DNA from: Cylindrotheca closterium
Taxonomy: Eukaryota; Bacillariophyta; Bacillariophyceae; Bacillariales; Bacillariaceae
Assembly (NCBI GenBank): GCA_933822405.4
Contig: CAKOGP040001502.1
Span: forward strand, 1 to 17,731
Direction of reading: 5' to 3'
DNA length: 17,731 nucleotides
Part shown: positions 8,037-16,634 of the stretch, in pieces
Position numbering within the stretch: the stretch's first letter is position 1
Layout of the letters: the number at the start of each line of letters is the position of its first letter
The notes under the pieces: generated by a model
What the model saw: the letters and a program-made list of their open reading frames with translations, nothing else
What the model was told of the DNA's origin: nothing
The model's database searches: none
Translations under genes and position numbers: made by a program

Positions 8037-11000
8037 TCAGTATGCGCCTACCATCTCCAAGTTTTGAGTGGCAAGGATATCGTATACGCAGCCTTTGCGG
8101 CTGAATTCGTCGTCGAGTCCAGAACAAGCTTCTTCTGCTGCTTCCTCCGTGATGGAGCTCTCATCCAAACGACGTCTGCGATTGCCTCGAGGGTCTTCCG
8201 GAAGCCAACACTTTTCCGGGAACTGTGGTCGAGATGTCTCATGGAATAATCTACCATCCGATGGCAAAACTTGCCATTCGTTGCCGAGCTCTGTAAAATC
8301 ATTCAAAACTGTGCTACCGTCACGAGCATAGGTGTTTCCCGTTCGAAAGTCTCCAGTTATACCCACCGATTTGCCAAAGGAAGATTCGGATGCTCCCAAA
8401 ATCTTGACTCCGACAAACTCCTTAAAGGTCTTGATTTCAATCTTTTCTCCAGAATATTTGCTGTCAAGATCAATGGTGTATCGACTTTTGCTGGGGTTGA
8501 TCGATACTGGAAAGCCACCAATATCTTCCAGTTCTCCCATGTATTCATAGTTGATCCAATAGTTGGCTTTGTCGTTCTCCGCAGATCCTGTTACCTCAAG
8601 AATATCGTTTCCGATTCGAATGACAGCCCTCTCGATGTAACTCCAAAACCGAACAATCTTGGTACGAATGTGAATATCAATACCGAGACCGTTGGCAAAG
8701 TCCTTGTCGGAAACCATGACAATGTCACACTGGCCGTGAAATTCAAAGTGTTCGTTCTTCCATGTCTTGACTGTATCATATAATCATAAAAGGGAGTGGT
8801 GAGGAAAGCGAATATGAGATTGTGAGTTGATTCTGTCCCTGGAAAAATGACTCACAATGGGGATCGCCATTTCCTTCCGTTTGCTTTGTAGACTCGCTAG
8901 TAGGTCCTGTTGTTGGCTGTACTGTTGGGCCTGCAGTAGGCCCGGAAGTCGGCCCTTTAGTTGGTCCTGAGGTTGGCCCAGAAGTAGGCTCTGAGGTCGG
9001 TCCGACAGTCGGTCCAGCAGTTGGCCCCGATGTTGGGCCATCGGTCGGCACAGATGTAGGCCCACTGGTGGGAGCAGACGTAGGGGTACTAGTAGGAAAT
9101 GATGTAGGACCAGGAGTAGGTCCACTAGTAGGACCAGACGTAGGACCCGCAGTCGGACCAGGAGTAGGTCCACTAGTCGGACCAAGAGTAGGATTGGAAG
9201 TTGGCCCCAAAGTTGGACCAGAACTAGGGGTACTAGTAGGAACTGATGTAGGACCACTGGTTGGGCCCGCAGTCGGATTGGAAGTTGGGCTAGGACTGGG
9301 CACAGAAGTGGGCCCTGAAGTTGGTCCACTTGTCGGCCCTGCAGTCGGTAGCGAGGTAGGACCACCAGTAGGTGCCACGGTTGGTGCAGACGTCGGGCTA
9401 CTCGTTGGATTTGAAGTAAGACTGTTTGTTGGACCTGAACTTGACTCCAATGTTGGTGAACTTGTAGGACCAGAAGTTGGTGCAAGAGTTGGTCCAGCCG
9501 TAGGTCCAGAGGTAGGTATGCTGGTAGGACCTGCAGTCGGTGCAATGGTAGGTCCACTTGTTGGTTCTGAGGTAGGCTCACTCGAAGGGTCGCTGGTGGG
9601 ACCCGACGTAGGACCCAATGTCGGTCCGGATGTTGGCCCATTCGTAGGCTTAGATGTTGGGGCATCAGTGGGTTCTAATGTCGGATTACCGGTAGGTCCA
9701 GACGTGGGTTTCGATGTTGGTCCACTCGTTGGTCCAGATGTCGGTCCGGATGTTGGCCCACTCGTAGGTCCAGAAGTGGGAGCACTTGTTGGTCCAGACG
9801 TTGGTCCTGATGTCGGACCACTGGTAGGTCCAGATGTCGGCCCGGATGTTGGATCGCTCGTTGGTCCGCTTGTGGGTAAAGATGTTGGTCCACCAGTAGG
9901 ACCTGTCGTAGGACCAATGGTAGGGCCAGAAGTTGGGCCGGAGGTTGGGCCCAAAGTCGGACCGGAAGTAGGAATCGAAGTAGGTCCATTTGTCGGTCCA
10001 GAAGTTGGACCAGAAGTGGGGTTTGAAGTTGGCCCACTAGTAGGACCTGATGTAGGTTCGCTAGTAGGACCTGAAGTAGGGTTTGAAGTTGGACCACTAG
10101 TGGGATCAGATGTAGGTCCACTAGTCGGACCACTCGTTGGACCAGAAGTCGGTCCAGATGTAGGACCACTCGTTGGACCAGAAGTCGGTCCAGAAGTAGG
10201 ACCACTTGTTGGACCGGAAGTTGGACCTGAAGTCGGTACAGACGTTGGACCGGAAGTTGGACCTGAAGTCGGCACAGACGTAGGCCCGGAAGTTGGACCA
10301 GAAGTCGGCACAGACGTAGGTCCGGAAGTTGGACCAGAAGTAGGATCAAAAGTTGGACCAGATGTTGGATTCGGAGTGTCTGCAACTTCGTTGTCAGTTG
10401 CCACTCGCAAAATCTCCAAGTATCGGTTTCCGTATCCCTCGTAGGTAAATCCAAAGGTCAACTCGAGTGGATCAGATGTCAGGGTCCCCACCACAGGTTC
10501 AATCTGTGTATCTTCATGCCATTCGTTCCATGAGTTAACGACCAAAAGTCGGTCTGACCCATCCACAGTATTTTCTTCGGCCAAGGGAATGGCATATTGC
10601 AAGGCCTTTTCGAACAAGGAACCAAAGCCTTGCCCTTGCAACGACCGAGACAAGGCCGGATTGCCGTCTCTGACGCCAACGTCGTTGTAGCCAGGAGACA
10701 CGGATGGAATAAAGTGACAACCATAAGTATTCGCGGCATCTTTCCATGCCACCTTTTCCACTTCGTAAAAGGTCTGAACGTCGGCTTCGGTCAATGTCCC
10801 ACCCTTTCCACCTAAAATCGAAGCAATGCTTCCATAGACATCGTAATTCGTAACGGCATCCAGCAAGAGAAAGGGTCCATGCTTTTCCGGATCATCATAA
10901 TTACTGGAAGCACGGCCAAAGATTTGATCGCCCACGATATAAATTTCCTTTCCACAGGCACTTCGGACATTGTCTCGCATCACTTGGACGGTTTCGTTCA

Positions 11001-11863
11001 AATAGCCTCGCCTTGCGAGGGACCGAGACAAGTACATAAACAACACAGGGCGAGAACCGTGGACTGGATCCTCCATTTGGTAGTAATTTGGATGATCAAA
11101 GTAGTTTTCACAAAGATATTGCATATCGCCTGGAACTCGCGTCGTGGTATAGTTCTCGCTAGCTTTGATGCGACTGGTAGTTTCGTAAAAGAGTGCAATC
11201 TTGTGACTCTTGAGATCGGGATGGGTCAGAATGTTGTTCTTGGTGGTCATATCCGTCTGCCGACCAGGGCCCCACTATATATAGTACAATGGTAGAAATG
11301 AAACAAAAGAAACGATAAGGATGAATGCATGAGGTTGGAGGTTCATAGAGGAGCAGTAACAAGCCGGAATATGAAAGTGGACGACTTACCCAGCTGGTGA
11401 TCCACAATTTCACATTCGCTTGTCTACTCCAGTCCAAATGCTGTTGAATAGTGGCAACGTCCCGATCATCATATTCTCCCAATACGGGGCTGTGTGGTGG
11501 AATCAAATCCTGTCGAACGTAGCCTTCATCGTTGTGAAAGTCGTCAGCATGCCAAGGATAATAGAACACACCCACCACAAGATCTCCCTTTGGATTTTGA
11601 TTCAGATTTCTCGTCGCTCTTGTTGTTGGCTTCGAATGATTGGAAGACAGAAGTTCTGCCGTGATTGATCGATCAGCCCGTGTTGCATTGAAGAAGCCTC
11701 CTTCCTTCATGTACATTTGACGAAGGAATTGTTGATCCGCAAGCTTGTCGGCAAACAAGTCGTCTCGTGCATCGACAGTCGCGGCAATAATCCATGTGAT
11801 GGTGCATGCATGTACTGCAATCATGATCCAAGCTCTATTCATCATCATCGTTATCATCATCAT
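8037..11863 (-). CDS. Secreted GH99-type mannosidase with PTSG linker and VWD domain
   Basis: Three exons (11390-11863, 8856-11274, 8037-8770) encode 1208 residues. Residues 1-32 are a signal peptide (hydrophobic IMIAVHACTITWIIAAT). The GH99-like domain spans about 90-440: VGVFYYPWHADDF at 97-109, TSWWGPG formed across intron 1, and NSWNEWHEDTQIEP with Glu409 and Glu412 spaced as the two catalytic glutamates of GH99 endo-alpha-1,2-mannosidases/mannanases. Residues 459-951 are a (G/x)PTS repeat, likely heavily O-glycosylated and wall-spanning. The C-terminal VWD domain starts with GDPHFKTW at 961, then FEFHGQCD, and ends in a Cys-containing tail (CSGLDDEF, CVYDILAT). The inferred role is cleavage or modification of mannan-type glycans at the cell surface, with VWD mediating assembly or adhesion. 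Both splice sites are canonical and keep frame, so I treat the fragments as one gene; substrate is unproven. Confidence 0.87.
8771..8855 (-). other. Intron 2 of the GH99-VWD gene (85 bp)
   Basis: The donor is GTGAGT (from 8855) and the acceptor is ATGATACAG (ending 8771), phase 1. Splicing rebuilds the phenylalanine of GDPHF, the defining start of VWD domains, from T plus TC. Without splicing the frame reads GDPHC and leaves the domain. Confidence 0.92.
8895..10374 (-). repeat. 12-nt coding repeat, about 123 units of xPTS
   Basis: The repeat encodes the GPTS-type linker of the GH99-VWD protein. The unit is four codons; proline, threonine and serine are almost fixed, while the first position is mostly glycine, replaced in places by V, D, N, S, A, E, L, I, K or F. 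Synonymous codon choice varies a great deal between neighbouring units, so the array is not a recent homogeneous expansion. Some sub-blocks (about 10180-10340) are more alike and show later duplication. Its antisense is also open, giving a 458-codon plus-strand frame that is only a shadow. Confidence 0.95.
11275..11389 (-). other. Intron 1 of the GH99-VWD gene (115 bp)
   Basis: The donor is GTAAGT (from 11389) and the acceptor is CTATATATAG (ending 11275), phase 0. Joining gives ITSW-WGPG, a continuous hydrophobic-aromatic motif expected in this glycosidase fold. The unspliced frame runs on but lacks the motif. Confidence 0.92.
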
Positions 11864-12505
11864 TAGGACGACTATGTGATATCAGATGGATTATGATTGA
11901 AAGGAGGAGTTGCTTCGTTTTCTATATTTGTACTGGTATGCAACCAGGAAGCATCGATTGGGTAATGCAACAAAGATCGATATGAATAATGTAAATGTAG
12001 TATCCTACCGTGTCGTGTTTTTTTTTTGTCGTCGTTCAAAAATCGTTGACGGACTGAAATCTCCTATAACTTCAAACCGGTGTATATGCTTGAAAACTGT
12101 TCAATCACGAATCGGAGTCTCCTCACTTAGTGATGACACGTGTGGGTTAGACCTCCTGCAACGTGTGCATCGTATCATACTTAGAGCTTTTTTTCAGTTG
12201 GCCAAAATTCTTCCTTCGCCCACTATTTTAGAATTTAAGAGCGTATGGCGAGAGAAAGGGATGAATCATGCATACTCACCGGTACTTGTATTCAGCTTTT
12301 TGCTTGTACTACTGTATACAATATTTCCTGTGGATGATGATATAGATGCTAGATGCGGTACCGGTAGGTAGGTAAGTATGCTATATAATGCATGCCACTA
12401 TTAGTACAATTACACAAAAAGCTAAAACATGATAGGACTGGCTGCTAATAGTCCTAGTCTCTCCACCAAACATTTCATTTCACTTCATGTCATTCATATA
12501 TTCGT
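11864..12505. other. Intergenic region upstream of GH99-VWD gene
   Basis: This ~640-bp stretch is the likely promoter region of the GH99-VWD gene and the 3' region of the PH-domain gene. It has a T10 homopolymer near 12018. A 153-codon plus-strand frame (11910-12371) has no domain, unusual composition and no splice context; I do not call it. No individual regulatory element is clear. Confidence 0.5.
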
Positions 12506-14281
12506 TCAATCTTCCCCAGTCGTTGCCTTGCTCAGCGCAGAAATCCATTTATGGTAGTCGTCCTCATTCGATGCCGCTGCCGATATGTTATGGGCACGAG
12601 GATCGTTTGGATCCGTCTGAATCACAAAGGACAATGGATGATTGGGGTTAAAGTCGACCTTGGAAATACCAAATTGAATATCGTACGACTTTTCACCGAT
12701 ATCCAATTGATAGTGATCCCCACAAAGAAAGAGTCTCGAGTGTTTGGGTTTCCATTTTCGTCCTACCACACCTTTGTTCTTTATCAGTAAGGTACCAGTC
12801 ATTGCAAATGCCATGAGTGGAGGTATATCAGCCGAGGCAGCCACGGACGATTCGGCCATGGCTGCTTCCTCCTTCAGGGACATGAGTTCGTTCATGAGCA
12901 GGGTGCTGTAGAGACCACCACCTGATTCGCCGCCACTAGCAGTAGTACTGCGCCGTTCGGCAACATTCAATTGATTGGCCACTTCGAAATCGGCTTCTTT
13001 TAGGTCGTTTGACAATCGACTTCGGTGTTCCTTCTCAACGTCATGATCTTCGTTGATGCAACCTACCGCTACATACAAGGACTTGAGCTGCTGCTCCATG
13101 TCCTTTATTCGATCGTCGCAACTGTTTTCCGTTCGAATAATCTTCTTTTCCAGTGCCAAGACTTGGTCAAAGTGACGTTCCTTTATTTGCTTCATTTCCT
13201 TTTGTCGAATCTTTTCATTGTTCAGGACCAACTGTCGTTCGTGTTCGAGCGACTTTTCCCGTTCGGCTTCCAAGGCGATTCTTGCTTCCTCCAGGGCGTC
13301 GTCTTTGGCCGCCACCAATCCCAACAATTCTTCGTATTCTTGCGACATGGCATTTGCCCCCGCATCCAAGGCCTGGACACTTTTTCGATGGGCCATGGAC
13401 AGTTCCTCAATACGCTGGTCTTTTTCTTCCAGCATGGATTTCAGTCGATGAATGTCCATTTGCTGTTGTTGCACTTGGAATCGCAAGGCATCCATTTCTT
13501 CACTGTCATTATTATTTTTTCCATCCTCTTCTTCTTCTTCTTCTTCGGAACGGTTATTCCTTCGAGGCGGTCCCTTTTGCATCAGTTGGGAAGCTTCCAA
13601 TTCGGCCTCCAAAAAGGCAATTCGATGCTGCATTTCTCCATAGGCTTCGTCCGCACAAGCTTGTTCCAGTGCCTTGCGAAGGTCCGCGACATTGACGCCC
13701 TGCAGTTCGGCCAACAATCGCAACTGTCGCTCCAACCGATTAATTTCCACACCTTGGGCTTCAATCTTGGCCTGAGAAATTTGCAACTGTTTGGAGATTT
13801 CAAAGAGGCCAATCGAACTATTGCGAAACTCGTTGGCACGTTTTTGACTTGGAGACGTAATTTCAAAAGGTATCGTCGTTGGCCTTTGTTTCTGAGTTGG
13901 CGTCTCATTTTGATCATCGTATTGCTGCATTTGCTGCTCTGATAATTTCTTGAGTCGTTCTTCTTCTCTCATTTGAATCAATTTCTCTTTTTCGGACAAC
14001 AGCATCTGGTGCAACCGATGTCGTTCGCTCAGCAATCTGTTTTCCGCATTCTCCAATTCATCAATCCTCCCTTCCAACACGGACAAGTCCAGCCGCGTTT
14101 CCTCGTTGGGATCCAAATCAAAGCTGGTTCGAATCGCATCAATCTCGTTGTCCATCTGTTGGAAGCGTTCTTCGTAATCCCCAAACTGTCTCCTCACGGA
14201 TGGCGTGACTGATTGAAATGTTAGAACGGATGGTTCCACAGAGGGTGTGACAGAAGCACTATCTGGGTGGTTCATCATCAT
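12506..14281 (-). CDS. Coiled-coil protein with C-terminal PH domain
   Basis: The frame gives 591 residues from the first of three consecutive ATGs at 14281. I prefer this start because the frame upstream runs through a microsatellite and opens only with GTG. Residues 1-30 are Ser/Thr/Pro-rich. Most of residues 30-460 is charged heptad-like sequence (several coiled-coil segments, broken by a Gln/Thr-rich part and an acidic run near SEEEEEEED). The last ~100 residues form a pleckstrin-homology domain: GTLLIKNKG at the first strand, WKPKHSRLFL, a run of strand-like segments, and the closing helix DDYHKWISALSKA with its invariant Trp. PH domains bind phosphoinositides or proteins, so a membrane-linked scaffold or trafficking role is inferred. 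No catalytic motif is visible, and I cannot name an orthologue. Confidence 0.85.
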   Translation of the reverse strand: MMMNHPDSASVTPSVEPSVLTFQSVTPSVRRQFGDYEERFQQMDNEIDAIRTSFDLDPNEETRLDLSVLEGRIDELENAENRLLSERHRLHQMLLSEKEKLIQMREEERLKKLSEQQMQQYDDQNETPTQKQRPTTIPFEITSPSQKRANEFRNSSIGLFEISKQLQISQAKIEAQGVEINRLERQLRLLAELQGVNVADLRKALEQACADEAYGEMQHRIAFLEAELEASQLMQKGPPRRNNRSEEEEEEEDGKNNNDSEEMDALRFQVQQQQMDIHRLKSMLEEKDQRIEELSMAHRKSVQALDAGANAMSQEYEELLGLVAAKDDALEEARIALEAEREKSLEHERQLVLNNEKIRQKEMKQIKERHFDQVLALEKKIIRTENSCDDRIKDMEQQLKSLYVAVGCINEDHDVEKEHRSRLSNDLKEADFEVANQLNVAERRSTTASGGESGGGLYSTLLMNELMSLKEEAAMAESSVAASADIPPLMAFAMTGTLLIKNKGVVGRKWKPKHSRLFLCGDHYQLDIGEKSYDIQFGISKVDFNPNHPLSFVIQTDPNDPRAHNISAAASNEDDYHKWISALSKATTGED

Positions 14282-14689
14282 TATTGCAAATAAGATAGGT
14301 AGTGATGACCGATGACCGATGACCGATGATCGATGATCGATGATGATCGATGAAAGGATGACACCACGCAATATTATAAAGACAATATAATGTAAGGGAT
14401 GCTGTTTTAAAAATTTCAGCGTCACAAATAAATATATTAGATTTTCGGCGAATGACCCGCGCCGCGCCTCTCATCATCATCATCCATCACGCCACCGCGT
14501 TCTTCATGAATCAGGTACAACAATAGTCTCACTTAGTTGACATGGCAAAAACAGGATGTATATATGGGTATACATAGGCTCCAGATGATAAGTATCAGGT
14601 ACGAACATAGATCATTCCGGTATAGATGCATGCTGATGTATGTAGCGTAAAGTGTCTATTTTATTTTAATATTCTAATGAATTTCTAAA
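14282..14689. other. Intergenic region upstream of PH-domain gene
   Basis: About 400 bp separate the PH-domain gene from the receptor locus. A 7-bp microsatellite lies at 14304-14353, directly in the presumed 5' leader. The remainder is AT-rich with no supported gene or RNA. Confidence 0.5.
14304..14353. repeat. 7-bp microsatellite (gatgacc/gatgatc)
   Basis: Three gatgacc units are followed by gatgatc units and a degenerate end (gatgatgatcgatga). It sits about 20-70 bp upstream of the PH-domain gene's start, so length changes would alter its leader or a GTG-started N-terminal extension. Confidence 0.9.
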
Positions 14690-16634
14690 TCAATTCTTCC
14701 TTGCGGGTGGGCTCCTCATTCGGCGTTGTGGAACCTGCATAGGCCTGTCAGTACGTAGTGTACCACTCGAGGAGGAGGAGGAGAATTCAGCACCTCCTCG
14801 ACTGTTGATGGGGGTTTGGTTACCATTAGTATTCATCATGTCATCGTCTGGTGATTTTGGATGAGACATAGAGTGCACTGATACTGTCTCCTCATCGGTA
14901 GAGGAATAATCAAGGGAGCTCTCCAATCTTGCCGGCATGGAAAGCGCTACTTCCTGCTTCTTCTTTCGTGACGAATCATCGTAATCATCACCATTATTGT
15001 CAGATGCTAGCTGGATCGAGTCAGAACTCCAGCGTCGATCGAGGGTACGAGGATCAATCATTGTGCCCTCGACCAAATCATCTCCTCCAAGCAATACTGG
15101 CGGCATTGCTGCTTCTTCAAAGGCAGCTTCTTCGTGTTCGCTAATGATGTCAAGTGCGGAGGAGGTACGCAGCAGTAGTGAAGATCGCTTGCGGTGGGAT
15201 ACCAATGGGGCATTGCGGCTTGTGGCGGCTTTCCAGCGCGCATCCTCCATTTCTTGCATGACATGATCAATAATAAGTCGCCTTGGCTGGCCGTCAAGTC
15301 CGATACCATGTCTCGTGGAAGGCGAGCGGCAGATGGTGCAAAAAGAACTTGGTCAGCAGCAGTCACAGCAGCAGTCACAGCAGCAGTCACAGCAGCAGAA
15401 GCAGCAGCTTTGGCTGACAACTGGTCTGTTGTCCCCAAGGGCACATCCTTGCCATTGGGTGCCTTGGCGACGGCAGTTTGCTGCCGTTGTTGCCGAATCG
15501 TTGGTTGGACTTCCTCTCCAAAGATGGAGCGTCGGACTGCCCATAGTCGGCTTTCTCCTTTGTGGAGGTGCCGATACTTGAGGTACTTGGGGCGAACAAA
15601 GACCACCATGTTGAAGAATCCCTGAAGTGGTGAGAAAACTGCCTGTAGGACAAAGATTGGGTACATGCGGACCAATATGGCCAATTCGTCTTGAACTGTG
15701 TCGCCTTGATCTTCCAAGAGTCCAACAACACCAGTCCAGACGTTGCATATGACAAAACTGACCACGAACAAAATGGCCTGCGAACCGACGAGTCGTATCC
15801 GTCTTGCTTGATCCTTGTTATTGATGAGTCCATCACTAGCAGAACGCAAGCTTCCAGTCAACATATCGTTGCTTGTTACCCCATCTTCTTTCCAATCAAC
15901 TTCCTTGGTAGATGTACAGACATATTTGGATTCGGATATAGTGCTCCTGGAAGAGTCGTCGCTATCATCAGCGAGCATATTCTCGCAGATACGGGTGCTG
16001 CTATGAGTACTCTTAGACAAAGAGTTTGGTGTGAAACGCCTTTGCTTTCGAGCATGCAGTAAAATTATGGTGTTGCGTTGACCATCAGGCTGATGCAGAC
16101 AAGGATGAGGGGAATGGCGTAGGAAGAAACCCAGCTAATGACGCGGGCAGTACAAAGGAAATCTGTTTCGCAGTCCTCCGTGGCCACCACCCAACAACCA
16201 ATCCCATTTGTCACTTCCCCATAGCCGTCTAGGATCTGTAACGCAATACCAAAGACCAGGGGATACCCAATGGATACAATATGCATCCAAGGCTCGATCT
16301 TTCTTGCGATGCAGTGATTGCCAACTCCGCATCGTGCCGTTAGCAGAAAGTAAAACCCAAGCATTCCTTGATACATCATAGTAGCCTGAGAGATTTGGTT
16401 GACAAAACCCACAGCGTTGCATGTCGTTTTGTTGCCAACACTCAGCATCCGAATACTGGTGCCTTGTGGACGTAGAAAAGCAGCGACACTCCAGTTCAAA
16501 CGTTGTGCTATATCGTAGACGCTCATGGCAAAGAGCAGTCTCAAATAGGTAGTCAATTTGCGATGTTGTTTGGCATTGAAGATCATGTAAATGATCACAG
16601 AACTCCCAAACACGCTCAGAATGGCACTCGGAAT
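14690..16634 (-). pseudogene. Seven-transmembrane receptor gene with broken reading frame
   Basis: Three overlapping frames make one rhodopsin-type or cAMP-receptor-like 7TM protein. The first (to 16065) has TM1 (AILSVFGSSVIIYMIF), TM2 (LRLLFAMSVYDI), TM3, TM4 (WMHIVSIGYPLVFGIALQIL), extracellular cysteines including GCWVVATEDC, and TM5. The second (from about 16090) begins with the basic post-TM5 stretch ARKQRRF and carries TM6 (ILFVVSFVICNVWTGVVGLL) and TM7 (FVLQAVFSPLQGFFNMVVFV, RPKYLKY). The third (from about 15310 to 14690) is a Ser/acidic cytosolic tail ending RSPPARKN. Each junction needs a shift in the same direction, equal to one missing base, and neither resembles the 85-115 bp introns nearby. 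No ATG precedes TM1: an in-frame TGA lies at 16635-16637. A TM receptor identity is solid; whether it is a pseudogene, carries sequence errors or is spliced unusually is open. Confidence 0.7.
15354..15410 (-). repeat. 12-nt coding repeat (AAVT) in receptor tail
   Basis: A 12-nt unit (cagcagcagtca on the plus strand) is repeated about three times with a degenerate fourth, encoding Ala-Ala-Val-Thr in the receptor's cytosolic part after TM7. It is just upstream of the second frame break and is prone to slippage. Confidence 0.85.

Noticed and set aside
9068..10444. 458-codon plus-strand frame of (V)GPxVGP repeats
   Set aside because: It is the exact antisense of the xPTS linker; the 12-nt period keeps it stop-free. 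It has no domain or flanking context of its own.
8784..10454. Long minus-strand frames rich in Leu, Val, Gln and Arg (8784-9665 and 9675-10454)
   Set aside because: They are out-of-frame readings of the same repeat, with composition set by the repeat rather than by protein structure.
11910..12371. 153-codon plus-strand frame
   Set aside because: No domain, odd composition, no homologous features recognised, and it lies in the expected promoter region of the GH99-VWD gene.
14282..14425. N-terminal extension of the PH-domain protein from GTG at 14425
   Set aside because: It reads through a microsatellite and starts with GTG; three ATGs at 14273-14281 fit the start of protein-like sequence better.
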